From Gammaproteobacteria bacterium (GTDB lineage: Bacteria; Pseudomonadota; Gammaproteobacteria; Burkholderiales; Burkholderiaceae_C): DNA of 64,000 nucleotides. Of this stretch, positions 1 through 8,457 are shown in pieces. The notes beneath the pieces were generated by a model. The model was not told where the DNA came from and made no database searches. It saw only the letters and a list, made by a program, of their open reading frames with translations. A program made the translations under genes and the position numbers. Location: assembly GCA_018828125.1 (NCBI GenBank), contig JAHJWB010000001.1, positions 248,001-312,000 on the forward strand, in the 5' to 3' direction. Within the stretch, counting starts at the first letter, position 1, and each line of letters starts with the position of its first letter.

Positions 1-947
1 GTCACGAGCGTCTGCTGGGGGTTTTGCAGCGGACGCCACAGCCATTCGCCCTCGCCGGTGGCCACCATCAGACCGTCCGAGTCGTGCACCTCGGGTCGAA
101 AGTCTTCCTTGCGGGGCTGGTTCTCCCCAAAGAAAAACATGCTGGTCAGTGGTGCAACCCCCAGCGTGGCGATGGGCTTGCCCGCGGAGGCTCGTACAAA
201 CACCCTGCTGCGCACCGTGGTCGTGGTCTGGGGGCCGGGGGTGATGTCGAATTGGTAGGCGCCGGTAGCCCGGGGCGAATCCATCAGCGCATAGACGGTC
301 ACTTTCGTGGACTGAGCCTGGGGCTTGACCAGCCAGAATTCGGTAAAACGCGGAAACTCCTCGCCCGAACCGCCCACGGTGTCAATGGCAAGACCCCGGG
401 CTGACAGCCCGTACTGCTGCCCTTTGCCCAGCGCGCGGAAGTAGCTGGCACCCTGGAACACGACCAGCTCGTCCTTGTACTCGGGCGAGTTCAGGTGGTT
501 GTGCAGGCGAAAACCGGCGAATCCGAGATCTCCCCAGGTTTGGGGCTTGACCTGGTTTTTCCCGTAGTCGAAATCAGCGCGGCTGTAGCTGATGTGGCGA
601 GTGCCCTCGGGGGGCACTTCGTTGATCAACACGGGCTCCGTCTGATACAGGCCAAGGTGAAAGAACATTGCCTCGAATGGCAACTTATCTGCGCGCCACA
701 AGGCCCGATCAGGGCGCCAGCGGATGTCGCGCACCTGGTCGTAGTTCAGCTTTGCAAGGTCAGCAGGGAGCTTGTCGCTAACAGCCCGGTAGGGCTGGTT
801 CGCACTGTCACGGGCGAGGCGCGTGACATTCTCAAAGTCAAACCCCTGCGCGGAGGCCGCTCCCCCCAGCAGCGAGGCGACCAACACAAACAGCGGCCCC
901 GCTGCTTTGCGGGCGGCTTTAGATAAAGAGGGAGAAACAGCGTACAT
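1..947 (-). CDS. opgG: Periplasmic glucan biosynthesis protein OpgG (MdoG), C-terminus beyond window
   Basis: Periplasmic protein needed to make osmoregulated periplasmic glucans, where it acts on the beta-glucan backbone. About 315 codons are visible; the family is usually around 500 residues, so roughly the last 190 lie beyond the left edge. A Sec signal peptide (basic SKAARKAAG, hydrophobic stretch, cut after ASA) precedes the mature start GFDFENV. Family-typical stretches seen include DLGFAGFRLH, GASYFRALG, YGLSARGLAIDT, GEEFPRF, DSPRATGAYQF, LGVAPLTSMFFFG and HDSDGL...GEGEWLWRPL. The ATG at 947 is the only possible start: there is no ATG, GTG or TTG between it and the in-frame stop at 1005-1007. 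No ribosome binding site is visible. A sigma-54 promoter ends just upstream, so the message may be leaderless. OpgD is a paralogue and remains possible, but the resemblance is closer to OpgG. Confidence 0.9.
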   Translation of the reverse strand, partial: MYAVSPSLSKAARKAAGPLFVLVASLLGGAASAQGFDFENVTRLARDSANQPYRAVSDKLPADLAKLNYDQVRDIRWRPDRALWRADKLPFEAMFFHLGLYQTEPVLINEVPPEGTRHISYSRADFDYGKNQVKPQTWGDLGFAGFRLHNHLNSPEYKDELVVFQGASYFRALGKGQQYGLSARGLAIDTVGGSGEEFPRFTEFWLVKPQAQSTKVTVYALMDSPRATGAYQFDITPGPQTTTTVRSRVFVRASAGKPIATLGVAPLTSMFFFGENQPRKEDFRPEVHDSDGLMVATGEGEWLWRPLQNPQQTLV

Positions 948-960
948 GCCGGCATATAGG

Positions 961-975
961 GCAAACCCTGTGCCA
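961..975 (-). promoter_or_regulatory. Near-consensus sigma-54 promoter of opgG
   Basis: The minus strand reads TGGCACAGGGTTTGC. This matches the sigma-54 consensus TGGCAC-N5-TTGC, with the invariant GG (-24) and GC (-12) separated by ten bases. The predicted start of transcription is about position 949, only two or three bases before the opgG ATG at 947. The match is direct; function is inferred from its position and from the enhancer-like sites upstream. Confidence 0.7.
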
Positions 976-1069
976 GCATGAAAAAACCGTTTTAAATCAA
1001 CAGCTTATGGTGGGTATGGCATGTAAGCGTTTGTACGAGGCGCCTACTCACGCCGTAAACACCGATTTT

Positions 1070-1087
1070 TGTCGCTGATTAGCGACT
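1070..1087. promoter_or_regulatory. Putative GlrR (QseF) enhancer site 1 upstream of opgG
   Basis: TGTCGCTGATTAGCGACT: a 6-bp inverted repeat (GTCGCT/AGCGAC) that fits TGTC-N10-GACA, the site reported for E. coli GlrR, except for the last base. Its centre is about 130 bp upstream of the predicted sigma-54 start, a normal enhancer distance. The cognate-type regulator gene lies immediately upstream. Confidence 0.5.
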
Positions 1088-1105
1088 TCGTAGCCATTGA
1101 TGAGT

Positions 1106-1131
1106 AAAAAGTCTATGTAAATCAAAGACTT
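1106..1131 (-). terminator. Weak intrinsic terminator of the glrK-qseG-glrR operon
   Basis: On the minus strand AAGTCT and AGACTT can pair around an 11-base loop, followed by TTT. The hairpin starts at the glrR stop codon. The stem is only 6 bp and AT-rich, so it may be leaky, which would let the operon read into opgG. Confidence 0.4.
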
Positions 1132-2542
1132 AATCGTGTCGCTCATCTGCGACGTCGTCGCCGCCAGCCCCATCCGTTTTGAAATTTCCGGGGGTCAGGG
1201 CATGTTTCTGCAGCAGCCGATAAAACTCGGTGCGGTTTCGTTGGGCCAGGCGCGCGGCGTCGGCCACGTTCCCGTCGGTCATCTTGAGCAGACCGACCAA
1301 ATATTCACGCTCGAAACGCTGGCGGGCTTCGGTGAAGCTCAGCACCTGAGTTGTGGGGGTGCGCAACGCGCGTTGCACCAGGGTCAGCGGCACCAAGGGA
1401 GTCGTAGACAGGGCGCACACCTGCTCCACCACATTGAAAAGCTGGCGCACATTGCCTGGCCATGCGGCCGTGGTCAGAGCTTTGAGAGCCTCGGGAGCAA
1501 AGCCCGACAGGCGTTTGTCGTATTTGCGGGCCAGCTTGTCGAGAAAGTGGTTGGCCAGCAACGAGATGTCTTCACGCCGTTCTCCCAGGGTGGGCAGCAT
1601 CAGGGTGACCACATTCAGGCGGTAATACAGGTCTTCCCGGAACTGCGCAGTGGCCATCGCGGTTTCCAGATCGCGGTGCGTGGCAGAGATGATGCGCACA
1701 TCAATGGGAATGGACTGGCTGGAGCCTACGGGGCGCACCGCACGTTCCTGCAAGACGCGCAGGAGCTTGACCTGAAGCGCGGGCGGCATGTCCCCGATTT
1801 CGTCGAGCAAAAGGGTGCCGCCTTCGGCGGCCTGGAACAGGCCCTTGTGGTTGCTCACCGCATCGGTGAAGGCGCCTTTGACATGGCCGAACAACTCGGA
1901 TTCCAGCAGAGCCTCAGGAATGGCACCGCAGTTGACGGCCACAAAAGGCTTGGCAGCGCGCGGGCTTGCGCGGTGGATGGCCTGTGCCAGCAGCTCTTTG
2001 CCCGCCCCGCTGTCACCCAGCAGAAGTACGCTGGCATCCGATTGGGCCACCAGATAAGCCTCGGCCAGCAGGTCGGTCATCAGGTTGGATCGGCTGACGA
2101 TGTCGGCACGCCAGGCCTCATTGGCGTGGGCGTGGGTGACCGCGGGCGCGCTGAGCGCCAGTGCCTGGGCAATCTTCTCCAGCAGTTCTTTGCCGTCGTA
2201 GGGTTTGGTCAGGTACGTGAAAACTCCGCGTGAAGTGGCCTCCACGGCGTCGGGGATCGTGCCGTGTGCCGTGAGCAAGATCACGGGCAGGGAGGGATGG
2301 CGGGCACGCACTTCGTCAAACAGCGCCAATCCATCACGGCCAGGCAACCGAACGTCGCTGAGAACCAGTTGGGGCCGCGCCATGTCCAGCTGCGCCAAGG
2401 CGGCCTCGGCGGAGGTCACGGCCACTACGTCGTGGCCAGCCCCATTGAGGCGCAAGGACAACAGTCGAAGCATGTCGGCATCGTCGTCCACGACGAGGAT
2501 GCGGGCGCCTTGGGATGCGCGGGAGGGTGTCTGGGCCGCCAT
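1130..2542 (-). CDS. glrR: Sigma-54-dependent response regulator GlrR (QseF)
   Basis: Response regulator of the GlrK/GlrR (QseE/QseF) envelope-stress system; it activates sigma-54 promoters. Of 470 residues, 14-125 form the receiver with acidic DDD at 19-21 and phospho-acceptor D63 (VLSDVRLPG). An AAA+ domain of about 145-375 carries Walker [24 protein letters not shown], Walker [11 protein letters not shown] and the R-finger region [12 protein letters not shown] Fis-type helix-turn-helix sits near 415-455. The sigma-54-contacting loop reads GAFTDA instead of the canonical GAFTGA, which is unusual and could change its sigma-54 contact. The gene is last in the run glrK-qseG-glrR, 17 bp after qseG. 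Enhancer-like sites lie at and just after its 3' end. Confidence 0.92.
   Translation of the reverse strand: MAAQTPSRASQGARILVVDDDADMLRLLSLRLNGAGHDVVAVTSAEAALAQLDMARPQLVLSDVRLPGRDGLALFDEVRARHPSLPVILLTAHGTIPDAVEATSRGVFTYLTKPYDGKELLEKIAQALALSAPAVTHAHANEAWRADIVSRSNLMTDLLAEAYLVAQSDASVLLLGDSGAGKELLAQAIHRASPRAAKPFVAVNCGAIPEALLESELFGHVKGAFTDAVSNHKGLFQAAEGGTLLLDEIGDMPPALQVKLLRVLQERAVRPVGSSQSIPIDVRIISATHRDLETAMATAQFREDLYYRLNVVTLMLPTLGERREDISLLANHFLDKLARKYDKRLSGFAPEALKALTTAAWPGNVRQLFNVVEQVCALSTTPLVPLTLVQRALRTPTTQVLSFTEARQRFEREYLVGLLKMTDGNVADAARLAQRNRTEFYRLLQKHALTPGNFKTDGAGGDDVADERHD
1137..1154. promoter_or_regulatory. Putative GlrR (QseF) enhancer site 2, inside the 3' end of glrR
   Basis: TGTCGCTCATCTGCGACG shares TGTCGCT and GCGAC with site 1, with the same ten-base spacing. 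It lies 67 bp further upstream, about -196 from the predicted opgG start, and overlaps the last codons of glrR. Two similar sites make chance less likely than one, but binding is inferred. Confidence 0.45.
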
Positions 2543-2559
2543 GGGTGTATTGGGAGGTG

Positions 2560-3231
2560 TCAGGGCACTGGCCGCGGTGTGTTGCCACCGTTGGCGGGCG
2601 CTGGGGTGGGGCGTGTTGTCAAGCTGCGCTCAATGGCGCGCACGGCTTCCAGTCGCTCGTTGAGCTGCTCGTTGCGCCGCTGCGCATCTCGCAATTGCTG
2701 GCTTTGCCGGTCCAGCTGATCTTCCAGCCGGCGTTGTTGGAGCAAGCGGGACTCCATCAGGCGTGCCAGTGGGTGCAAAGCCTGGGCAGCCGGGGCATTG
2801 TTGCCCAGTACCCGTTGCACCAGGCCCAACGCGCGTGCGGTGTCGACTGGCTGTCGTGTTTGTGCCAGTGCGACTGCCAGCAGCAGCGGGTTTTCGATCG
2901 CGGATTCTTCCCGTTCGGTCAGGCGGGCGATTTCCTTGGTCAAATCCGCCGAAGTCATGCGCAGCGTCCGGTCTGTCTGCGCGAGGACGAGCACGACAGG
3001 ATCGAAAGCCACGGTTTTTTCCGGCTTTTTGACCGGATCAGCCACCTCCGGTACTGCGGTGGCTGGCGTTTCTACTGCCTCGATGACCGGAGGCCCAGGC
3101 GGTGCAGCGTACGCGGGCGCCTTGGTGCTGCAGCCCGCCAACACCAATGCAGCAGCCATCGACGACACCCACAACGAGGCTTGTCTTAACTCTGATGGAG
3201 CCAGGCGATTCAATAGATAGCTAGTCAACAT
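2560..3231 (-). CDS. qseG: QseG-like lipoprotein of the glrK-glrR operon
   Basis: Predicted outer-membrane or periplasmic lipoprotein of 223 residues: a signal segment ends in lipobox LAGC with the lipidated cysteine at position 34. The C-terminal half is rich in Gln, Arg and Leu and looks coiled-coil. Its start overlaps the 3' end of glrK by 11 bp and glrR follows after 17 bp, matching the enterobacterial order glrK-qseG-glrR, where QseG modulates the kinase. Sequence similarity to QseG (YfhG) is low by eye, so the name rests mainly on position, lipoprotein signal and size. Confidence 0.7.
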   Translation of the reverse strand: MLTSYLLNRLAPSELRQASLWVSSMAAALVLAGCSTKAPAYAAPPGPPVIEAVETPATAVPEVADPVKKPEKTVAFDPVVLVLAQTDRTLRMTSADLTKEIARLTEREESAIENPLLLAVALAQTRQPVDTARALGLVQRVLGNNAPAAQALHPLARLMESRLLQQRRLEDQLDRQSQQLRDAQRRNEQLNERLEAVRAIERSLTTRPTPAPANGGNTPRPVP

Positions 3232-4681
3232 GCGGTAGTTCTATGCGAAAAAATGCGTGGACGCCGTCGTCCACCAACTGAACCCGGCCACCGTGGGCAA
3301 CGACGTACTCGTGGACGATGGACAGCCCAATGCCGGTACCCCGCACGGCGTCAGCGGGCTGGCGGACGCCGCGGTAGAAGGGCTCGAAAATGCGGTCTCT
3401 GTCAGCCCCCGCGACACCGGGGCCCTGGTCCGTGACGTCGATGTGTACTTGGCCCGGCTGGCGCGAAAGTACCAGTCGCACTGTGCCACCTTTGGGGGAA
3501 AAACGGATGGCGTTGGACAGCAGGTTGCTGATGGCGGAGCCGATTTTCTCCGCGTCAATGGGCAGCGCGAGGTCTGGCCCCTCAACGCGCACGCGCAGAC
3601 CTCGCGCCTGCCATTGAAGGCGCTGCGACTCCACCTGCGACTCCAGCAGGGCCAGCATCGGGGTATCTTGTCGCTGCAACTGGCGCGCCTCAAACGCTGC
3701 GGCGTTGAAGCGCAAAAGCGCTTCGATCTCGCCCTGAAGAACCAACGTGTTGTGGTGCAGGATCTGAGCCACCTCGCGCTGGCCGGCGGTGAGTTCACCC
3801 GTCACGCCGTCTTGCAGCAGGGCTACGCCTTCGCGGAGCGCGGCCAGGGGCGTTTTGAGTTCATGGGATACATGGCGCAGAAACCGGGCCTTGTCTGAGT
3901 CCAGTTCCAGCAACCGAAGTCGCAGCCATTCCAGCTGCTGTCCGACGCGGCGCATGTCGTCCGGACCGGAAACCAGAATGGGCTGATTGAGCTGGTTTTC
4001 CCCTAGCTTGCGTATCGCGCCTTCCAGTCGTTTGAATGGGCGCGCGAGCCAGATGCCCAGCGCCAGCGCGAGTGCCAGCGCCAGAACAATTACCCCCACC
4101 ACCTGGTGCGTCACGTTGCGGCGGCTGTCTTCGACACGATCCTGCAGGAGCTGGTTGCGTTGGGTGTTGATGTCCTGCACGGACTGAGCGATGACCGTGT
4201 GCAGAACGTCCAGTGCCACAAACTCTTCAGCGACCTGGCGCTCATTGTCCAGCGCGCGCTCGGGTGGCGCATCCAGCAGCGCTTTGACCGTATCCAGTCG
4301 CTGGCGCCATTGCGAAGCCTGTTCCTGCGGCAGTCCCCCGTTCTGCAACTTTTCCAGAAGGGTTTGGGCCTCCCCGGTCATCTCGTTGAAGCTGCGCCGC
4401 AAGGGGGCGTCGCGCAGCACCAGCGATTGACGCGCTGCTCGCTCCAGCGCCTGTCCGCGCTGGTTGAGGGCCTGTGCGGCCGCATTGAGCGCGGTGGCCT
4501 CTGTCGCCCCGAGGCGACTTTGCATCATGAGTTGCTCCAGCGTGTGCAGCGCCCGCAAAGAACTTACCCCCAGCAAACCCGCAATCAGCAAAAAAGCCAG
4601 CAGCAGCATCTGCTGGAAAGAAAGCCCGTGCAAGGGGCCTTCATTCCTGGGGCGCGCAAGCGGAGTGCTGTCTGCAAACAT
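3221..4681 (-). CDS. glrK: Sensor histidine kinase GlrK (QseE)
   Basis: Membrane histidine kinase expected to phosphorylate GlrR. The 486 residues begin with a transmembrane helix (MLLLAFLLIAGLLGVSSL), then a helical periplasmic region of about 150 residues, a second helix (VVGVIVLALALALALGIWL), a HAMP-like linker, and the kinase core. The phospho-acceptor is H273 in RHVSHELKTPLAALREG. ATP-binding boxes follow: N box ISNLLSNAIRFSP, G1 DQGPGVA, F box IFEPFYRG and G2 GTGIGLSIVHEYV. It is the first gene of a three-gene operon and begins 21 bp after miaB on the same strand, so transcription from miaB may continue into it. The periplasmic region offers no hint of its signal. Confidence 0.9.
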   Translation of the reverse strand: MFADSTPLARPRNEGPLHGLSFQQMLLLAFLLIAGLLGVSSLRALHTLEQLMMQSRLGATEATALNAAAQALNQRGQALERAARQSLVLRDAPLRRSFNEMTGEAQTLLEKLQNGGLPQEQASQWRQRLDTVKALLDAPPERALDNERQVAEEFVALDVLHTVIAQSVQDINTQRNQLLQDRVEDSRRNVTHQVVGVIVLALALALALGIWLARPFKRLEGAIRKLGENQLNQPILVSGPDDMRRVGQQLEWLRLRLLELDSDKARFLRHVSHELKTPLAALREGVALLQDGVTGELTAGQREVAQILHHNTLVLQGEIEALLRFNAAAFEARQLQRQDTPMLALLESQVESQRLQWQARGLRVRVEGPDLALPIDAEKIGSAISNLLSNAIRFSPKGGTVRLVLSRQPGQVHIDVTDQGPGVAGADRDRIFEPFYRGVRQPADAVRGTGIGLSIVHEYVVAHGGRVQLVDDGVHAFFRIELPHVD

Positions 4682-4702
4682 CCGGGGTAAGCCCAGAAAG
4701 CA

Positions 4703-6046
4703 CTATGCCGCGAGGACGGGCTCGCGGGTGAGGACCTCGCCCCGCAAGGTATAGGCCTTTGCTTCGGTGATGGCAACTTGAACCATCTGGCCCACCAGAC
4801 GGGGTTGGCCGACAAAATTGACCACGCGGTTGCATTCGGTGCGCCCCATCAGCTCGGTGGTGTCGCGCTTGGAGGCGCCTTCCACCAGGATGCGCTGCAC
4901 TGTGCCCACGCGGCTTTCGCTGATGGATTTGATGTTCGCATTGATGACGCCTTGCAGGTGCTGCAGGCGGCGCAACTTCACGTCGTGTGGCGTGTCGTCG
5001 TGCAGGCCTGCGGCAGGTGTGCCGGGGCGCGGACTGAAGATGAAGCTGAAGCTGTTGTCGAAGTGAATATCGTCGATCAGCTTCATCATCTTGTTGAAGT
5101 CGTCTTCCGTCTCGCCGGGGAATCCCACGATAAAGTCGCTGCTCATGGCCAGATCGGGGCGGATGGCGCGCAGCTTGCGCACTGTGCTCTTGTATTCCAT
5201 GGCGGTGTAGCCACGCTTCATGGCCATCAGAATGCGGTCGCTGCCGTGCTGCACCGGAAGGTGCAAGTGGCTGGCCAGCTTGGGCAACTTGGCATAGGCC
5301 TCGATAAGGCGGGGCGTGAACTCATTGGGGTGGCTGGTGGTGTAGCGAATGCGCTCGATCCCGGGAATGTCCGATACGTATTCCAGCAGCAGGGCAAAGT
5401 CGGCAATCTCTGCGGTATCGCCCATCTTGCCCAGGTAGGCATTCACGTTCTGGCCCAGCAGGGTGATCTCCTTAACGCCTTGGTCGGCCAGCCCCGCCAC
5501 TTCCACGAGCACGTCGTCAAATGGGCGACTCACTTCTTCGCCGCGTGTATAGGGCACAACGCAGTAGCTGCAGTATTTGCTGCAACCTTCCATGATCGAC
5601 ACAAACGCCGACGCGCCTTCGACGCGCGCGGGTGGAAGGTGGTCGAACTTTTCAATCTCGGGGAAGCTGATGTCCACCTGGGGTGTGTCCGTGCGGTCGC
5701 GGTGATTGAGCATCTCTGGCAAGCGGTGCAGGGTTTGCGGACCAAACACCACATCGACATAAGGTGCGCGCTTGATGATGTCAGCGCCTTCCTGGCTGGC
5801 CACACACCCGCCCACGCCAATCTTCACACCCTTGGCCTTCAGGTGCTTGATGCGTCCCAGGTCGCTGAACACTTTTTCTTGTGCTTTCTCGCGCACAGAG
5901 CAGGTATTGAACAGAATCAGGTCTGCCTCATCCACGTTTTGTGTCGGCTCGTAGCCTTGGGCGGCGTGCAGGACGTCTGCCATCTTGTCCGAGTCGTACT
6001 CGTTCATTTGGCAGCCGAAGGTTTTGATGAAGACTTTTTTGGCCAT
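4703..6046 (-). CDS. miaB: tRNA-2-methylthio-N6-dimethylallyladenosine synthase MiaB
   Basis: Radical-SAM methylthiotransferase that converts i6A37 to ms2i6A37 in tRNAs reading codons that start with U. At 447 residues it has the family's usual size. The N-terminal UPF0004 domain carries three cluster-binding cysteines ([33 protein letters not shown]). The radical-SAM CxxxCxxC motif is in [22 protein letters not shown] domain follows ([12 protein letters not shown]...[11 protein letters not shown]). The reading frame is open far upstream, but homology begins at [15 protein letters not shown], so this ATG was chosen. No clear ribosome binding site precedes it. Confidence 0.96.
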   Translation of the reverse strand: MAKKVFIKTFGCQMNEYDSDKMADVLHAAQGYEPTQNVDEADLILFNTCSVREKAQEKVFSDLGRIKHLKAKGVKIGVGGCVASQEGADIIKRAPYVDVVFGPQTLHRLPEMLNHRDRTDTPQVDISFPEIEKFDHLPPARVEGASAFVSIMEGCSKYCSYCVVPYTRGEEVSRPFDDVLVEVAGLADQGVKEITLLGQNVNAYLGKMGDTAEIADFALLLEYVSDIPGIERIRYTTSHPNEFTPRLIEAYAKLPKLASHLHLPVQHGSDRILMAMKRGYTAMEYKSTVRKLRAIRPDLAMSSDFIVGFPGETEDDFNKMMKLIDDIHFDNSFSFIFSPRPGTPAAGLHDDTPHDVKLRRLQHLQGVINANIKSISESRVGTVQRILVEGASKRDTTELMGRTECNRVVNFVGQPRLVGQMVQVAITEAKAYTLRGEVLTREPVLAA

Positions 6047-6138
6047 GGCTGTATCGCAATCGAAAGGGGGCGCTGCGGCGCGCATGGGCGCCGCAAGAAA
6101 TCGAAGGGATCGCGCCATGCGGCACGACCCCCGGGGCG

Positions 6139-6570
6139 TCAGTTTTTGACGGCGTCGGACTCGGCGCGGTAGTTGCGCTCTACGTCGTCGCTGCCCTTGC
6201 GCGGCTGGTCCGCTTCGCCTTGGCTCAATATCCAGGCGGACTGCAACATGCCAGTGCTCGGCTCGATCAGGTAGTTGACCTTGAATGTCTGTCCGAGAAC
6301 CATGTGCGCCATCACCAAGCTGTTTTGCGGACTGAAAATGCGCATGCCGGGGGCCATGCGAATGGCGCGGCCATTCAGGGTGGCGTCGGATGCGGCTGTG
6401 ATGGTCAGCGTGCCACGCAGCGCAGCATCGGGGAATGTGCGTGCCACTCCCAGGGCAGATTGCACCTGCGCCGATGCGGGCAGTGCGCCCCAGAACACGG
6501 CACAACCGATGCCAACGGCCAGGGCGCGTTTCAGGAGCTTGGTGGGGGAGGGGGATTTGGTTGGTTTCAT
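6139..6570 (-). CDS. Exported protein of unknown function
   Basis: 143 residues: basic start [15 protein letters not shown], hydrophobic core, and probable signal peptidase site after PASA, giving a secreted protein of about 110 residues. The mature part has [41 protein letters not shown], which looks beta-rich and ends in a charged tail ([20 protein letters not shown]). I recognise no domain. It is 92 bp upstream of miaB on the same strand and could share transcription. The coding is convincing because of the signal peptide and even composition; no function is offered. Confidence 0.75.
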   Translation of the reverse strand: MKPTKSPSPTKLLKRALAVGIGCAVFWGALPASAQVQSALGVARTFPDAALRGTLTITAASDATLNGRAIRMAPGMRIFSPQNSLVMAHMVLGQTFKVNYLIEPSTGMLQSAWILSQGEADQPRKGSDDVERNYRAESDAVKN

Positions 6571-6632
6571 GGGGCAGCAGTGCTTGGTTTATATCCAGGG
6601 GCTGGAGGGGCGATTCTAAGGTTGTCCCTAAG

Positions 6633-7345
6633 ATGCACAGCAAACAACCACTCAAGGCACCGTTGATGAACGAATCGTGGGAGCAAGCGCGGGAGGCTTT
6701 CGTGCGGGGCATCGCGCTGTTCGGGGACGGGCAATACGAACCTGCCGACGAGGCGTTTACCCAGGCTCTCGCGTTGGCTCCTGGGCGTGCGGCCAGTTGC
6801 GCTACCAGGGGCATCGGGTATTGATAGAGCAGTTGTCTGACGCCTGCCATGCCCGGTTTGCACAGGTGCTGGATCTGGGCTGCGGCACCAGCCTGTGCGG
6901 CCTGCACATCAGGTCTCGTGCGGAGGTGCTCTGGGGCTTGGACCTGTCCGAGGCCATGCTCGACAAGGCCCGCGCGCTGGGAGCGTATGACCAGCTTATC
7001 GAAGGAGAGGTGGTGGAAGCCCTGCGCAGCGAAACCGCTCTGTTCGACCTGGTGCTGGCGGCTGATATTTTCATCTACGTGGGCCATCTTGGCGATGTCT
7101 TTGCGCTGCTGGCCCAGCGCATCCGGGCCGGTGGTTGGCTGGCCTTCACGGTAGAGGAACCCGTGGGCGCCTGGGATGAGCCCCAATTGCTGCCCAGCCT
7201 GCGCTACGCCCACCCGTCGAACTACATCCAGGCGCTTGCCATGCAGCATGGCTTTCGGTGAGTCCATGCCCACAGCGCCCCGCTGCGGTGGGACCAGCAG
7301 ATCGGGGTCCCCGGCACGTACTTCTATCTGCAGCGGTCTGCGTAA
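6633..7345 (+). pseudogene. Degenerate TPR-repeat SAM-dependent methyltransferase
   Basis: Remains of a TPR-methyltransferase fusion. An N-terminal piece ([15 protein letters not shown]...[15 protein letters not shown]) is one TPR unit and is open until a stop at 6824. The methyltransferase part lies in a different frame and starts abruptly with [14 protein letters not shown], then motif [52 protein letters not shown] and [10 protein letters not shown]. The junction near 6780-6796 looks like a deletion that removed most TPR units and shifted the frame. The methyltransferase frame also has an internal TGA at 7259-7261; the same frame then continues for 27 codons (HAHSAPLRW...[10 protein letters not shown], a normal ending for such proteins) to TAA at 7343. 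Two independent lesions make this a pseudogene. Confidence 0.8.
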
Positions 7346-7453
7346 AAAGAATAGCTGATTGCGCTCGTCCTTATTAGCTTTTCAATAGTTTTTATATTGA
7401 GAACCAATACAGTCAAGCGCTGTAAGCTATGAATATTGATGGATCGCACAAAG

Positions 7454-7487
7454 AAAAACCCCCAGCACCTGCGCACTGGGGGTTTTC
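7454..7487 (-). terminator. Intrinsic terminator after tRNA-Met
   Basis: An 11-bp stem (AAAACCCCCAG pairs with CTGGGGGTTTT) around a 10-base loop, with a T-run on the minus strand. It lies 5 bases beyond the 3' end of the tRNA. Confidence 0.85.
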
Positions 7488-7491
7488 AATT

Positions 7492-7568
7492 TGGTGGTCG
7501 TAGGTGGACTTGAACCACCGACATCAGCATTATGAATGCTGCGCTCTAACCAACTGAGCTATACGACC
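7492..7568 (-). tRNA. tRNA-Met (anticodon CAT)
   Basis: 77 nt on the minus strand. Acceptor arms GGTCGTA and TACGACC pair perfectly, followed by discriminator A and an encoded CCA. The D arm is AGCTCAGTTGGTTAGAGC. The anticodon arm is CAGCA-TTCATAA-TGCTG with anticodon CAT. The T arm is GGTGG-TTCAAGT-CCACC. The non-paired-start initiator features are absent, so it is an elongator-type tRNA. A CAT anticodon can also belong to tRNA-Ile2, but the body reads as elongator Met. Confidence 0.95.
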
Positions 7569-7578
7569 GGAGCCCCAA

Positions 7579-7608
7579 ATTATAGAACAAATTTTATTGG
7601 TGGGTGAA
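7579..7608 (-). promoter_or_regulatory. Sigma-70-type promoter of tRNA-Met
   Basis: On the minus strand TATAAT (7579-7584) is preceded 18 bp upstream by TTCACC (7603-7608), which overlaps the end of the enoyl-CoA hydratase gene. The predicted start lies a few bases before the tRNA 5' end at 7568. Confidence 0.5.
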
Positions 7609-8373
7609 GTTGGCAGCGCGCTTGTTCATAAAAGCATCCATGCCTTCCTTCTGGTCCTGTGTGGCGAACAGTGCGTGGAACAGGCGGCGCTCGAACATGA
7701 CCCCATCACTCAATGTGCCCTCGAAGGCCCGGTTGACCGACTCTTTGGCCGCCATCACTGCGATCTGAGAGAACCCTGCCACGATGATGGCCGCGCCCAG
7801 CGCCTCGTCCATGAGCTTGTCGAATGGCACGACGCGGCTGACGAGTCCGGCGCGTTCCGCCTCGGCCGCATCCATCATGCGGCCAGTGAGGGCCATGTCC
7901 ATGGCCTTGGATTTGCCCACGGCGCGGGGCAAGCGCTGCGTGCCGCCTGCACCGGGGATCACGCCCAGCTTGATTTCGGGCTGACCGAACTTGGCGGTGT
8001 CCGATGCAATGATGAAATCGCACATCATCGCCAGTTCACAGCCGCCACCCAGTGCAAAACCGCTCACAGCGGCAATCACGGGCTTGCGGATGGCGCGAAT
8101 GGCTTCCCAGTTGCGGGTGATGTAGTCGCCCTTGTAGGTGTCTGCAAAACTGTACTTGGCCATGGCACCAATGTCGGCACCAGCGGCAAACGCTTTTTCG
8201 CTGCCGGTGACGATGATGCAGCCGATCTTTTCGTCCGCGTCAAAATCTTTGAGCGCGGCGCCCAACTCGTTCATGAGCTGGTCGTTGAGTGCATTGAGTT
8301 GTTTGGGACGGTTGAGCGTGATGACGCCGACCTTGTCCGCTTCGACGCGGACCTCGATGGTTTCGTAAGCCAT
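7594..8373 (-). CDS. Enoyl-CoA hydratase (crotonase family)
   Basis: Adds water across trans-2-enoyl-CoA in beta-oxidation or degradation of aromatic or branched-chain acids. At 259 residues it matches short-chain enoyl-CoA hydratases. The oxyanion-hole region is [13 protein letters not shown] and [16 protein letters not shown]. Both catalytic glutamates are present, in [11 protein letters not shown] and [25 protein letters not shown]. The ATG at 8373 has AGGAG nearby; an upstream in-frame start would add residues not seen in the family. No other catabolic gene is adjacent, so the in vivo substrate is open. Confidence 0.92.
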   Translation of the reverse strand: MAYETIEVRVEADKVGVITLNRPKQLNALNDQLMNELGAALKDFDADEKIGCIIVTGSEKAFAAGADIGAMAKYSFADTYKGDYITRNWEAIRAIRKPVIAAVSGFALGGGCELAMMCDFIIASDTAKFGQPEIKLGVIPGAGGTQRLPRAVGKSKAMDMALTGRMMDAAEAERAGLVSRVVPFDKLMDEALGAAIIVAGFSQIAVMAAKESVNRAFEGTLSDGVMFERRLFHALFATQDQKEGMDAFMNKRAANFTHQ

Positions 8374-8457
8374 GAAATCTCCTGGGTTTGTGGTTTGTTG
8401 TGAAGGCACGAAGAAATATACCGAAGCGGGTTTCTGCTTGGACCGGCTTGGATGGGC

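Noticed and set aside
6047-7273. Upstream extension of the miaB frame giving an 856-residue protein
   Set aside because: Homology to MiaB begins at the ATG at 6046; the extension runs antisense through the exported-protein gene and the pseudogene.
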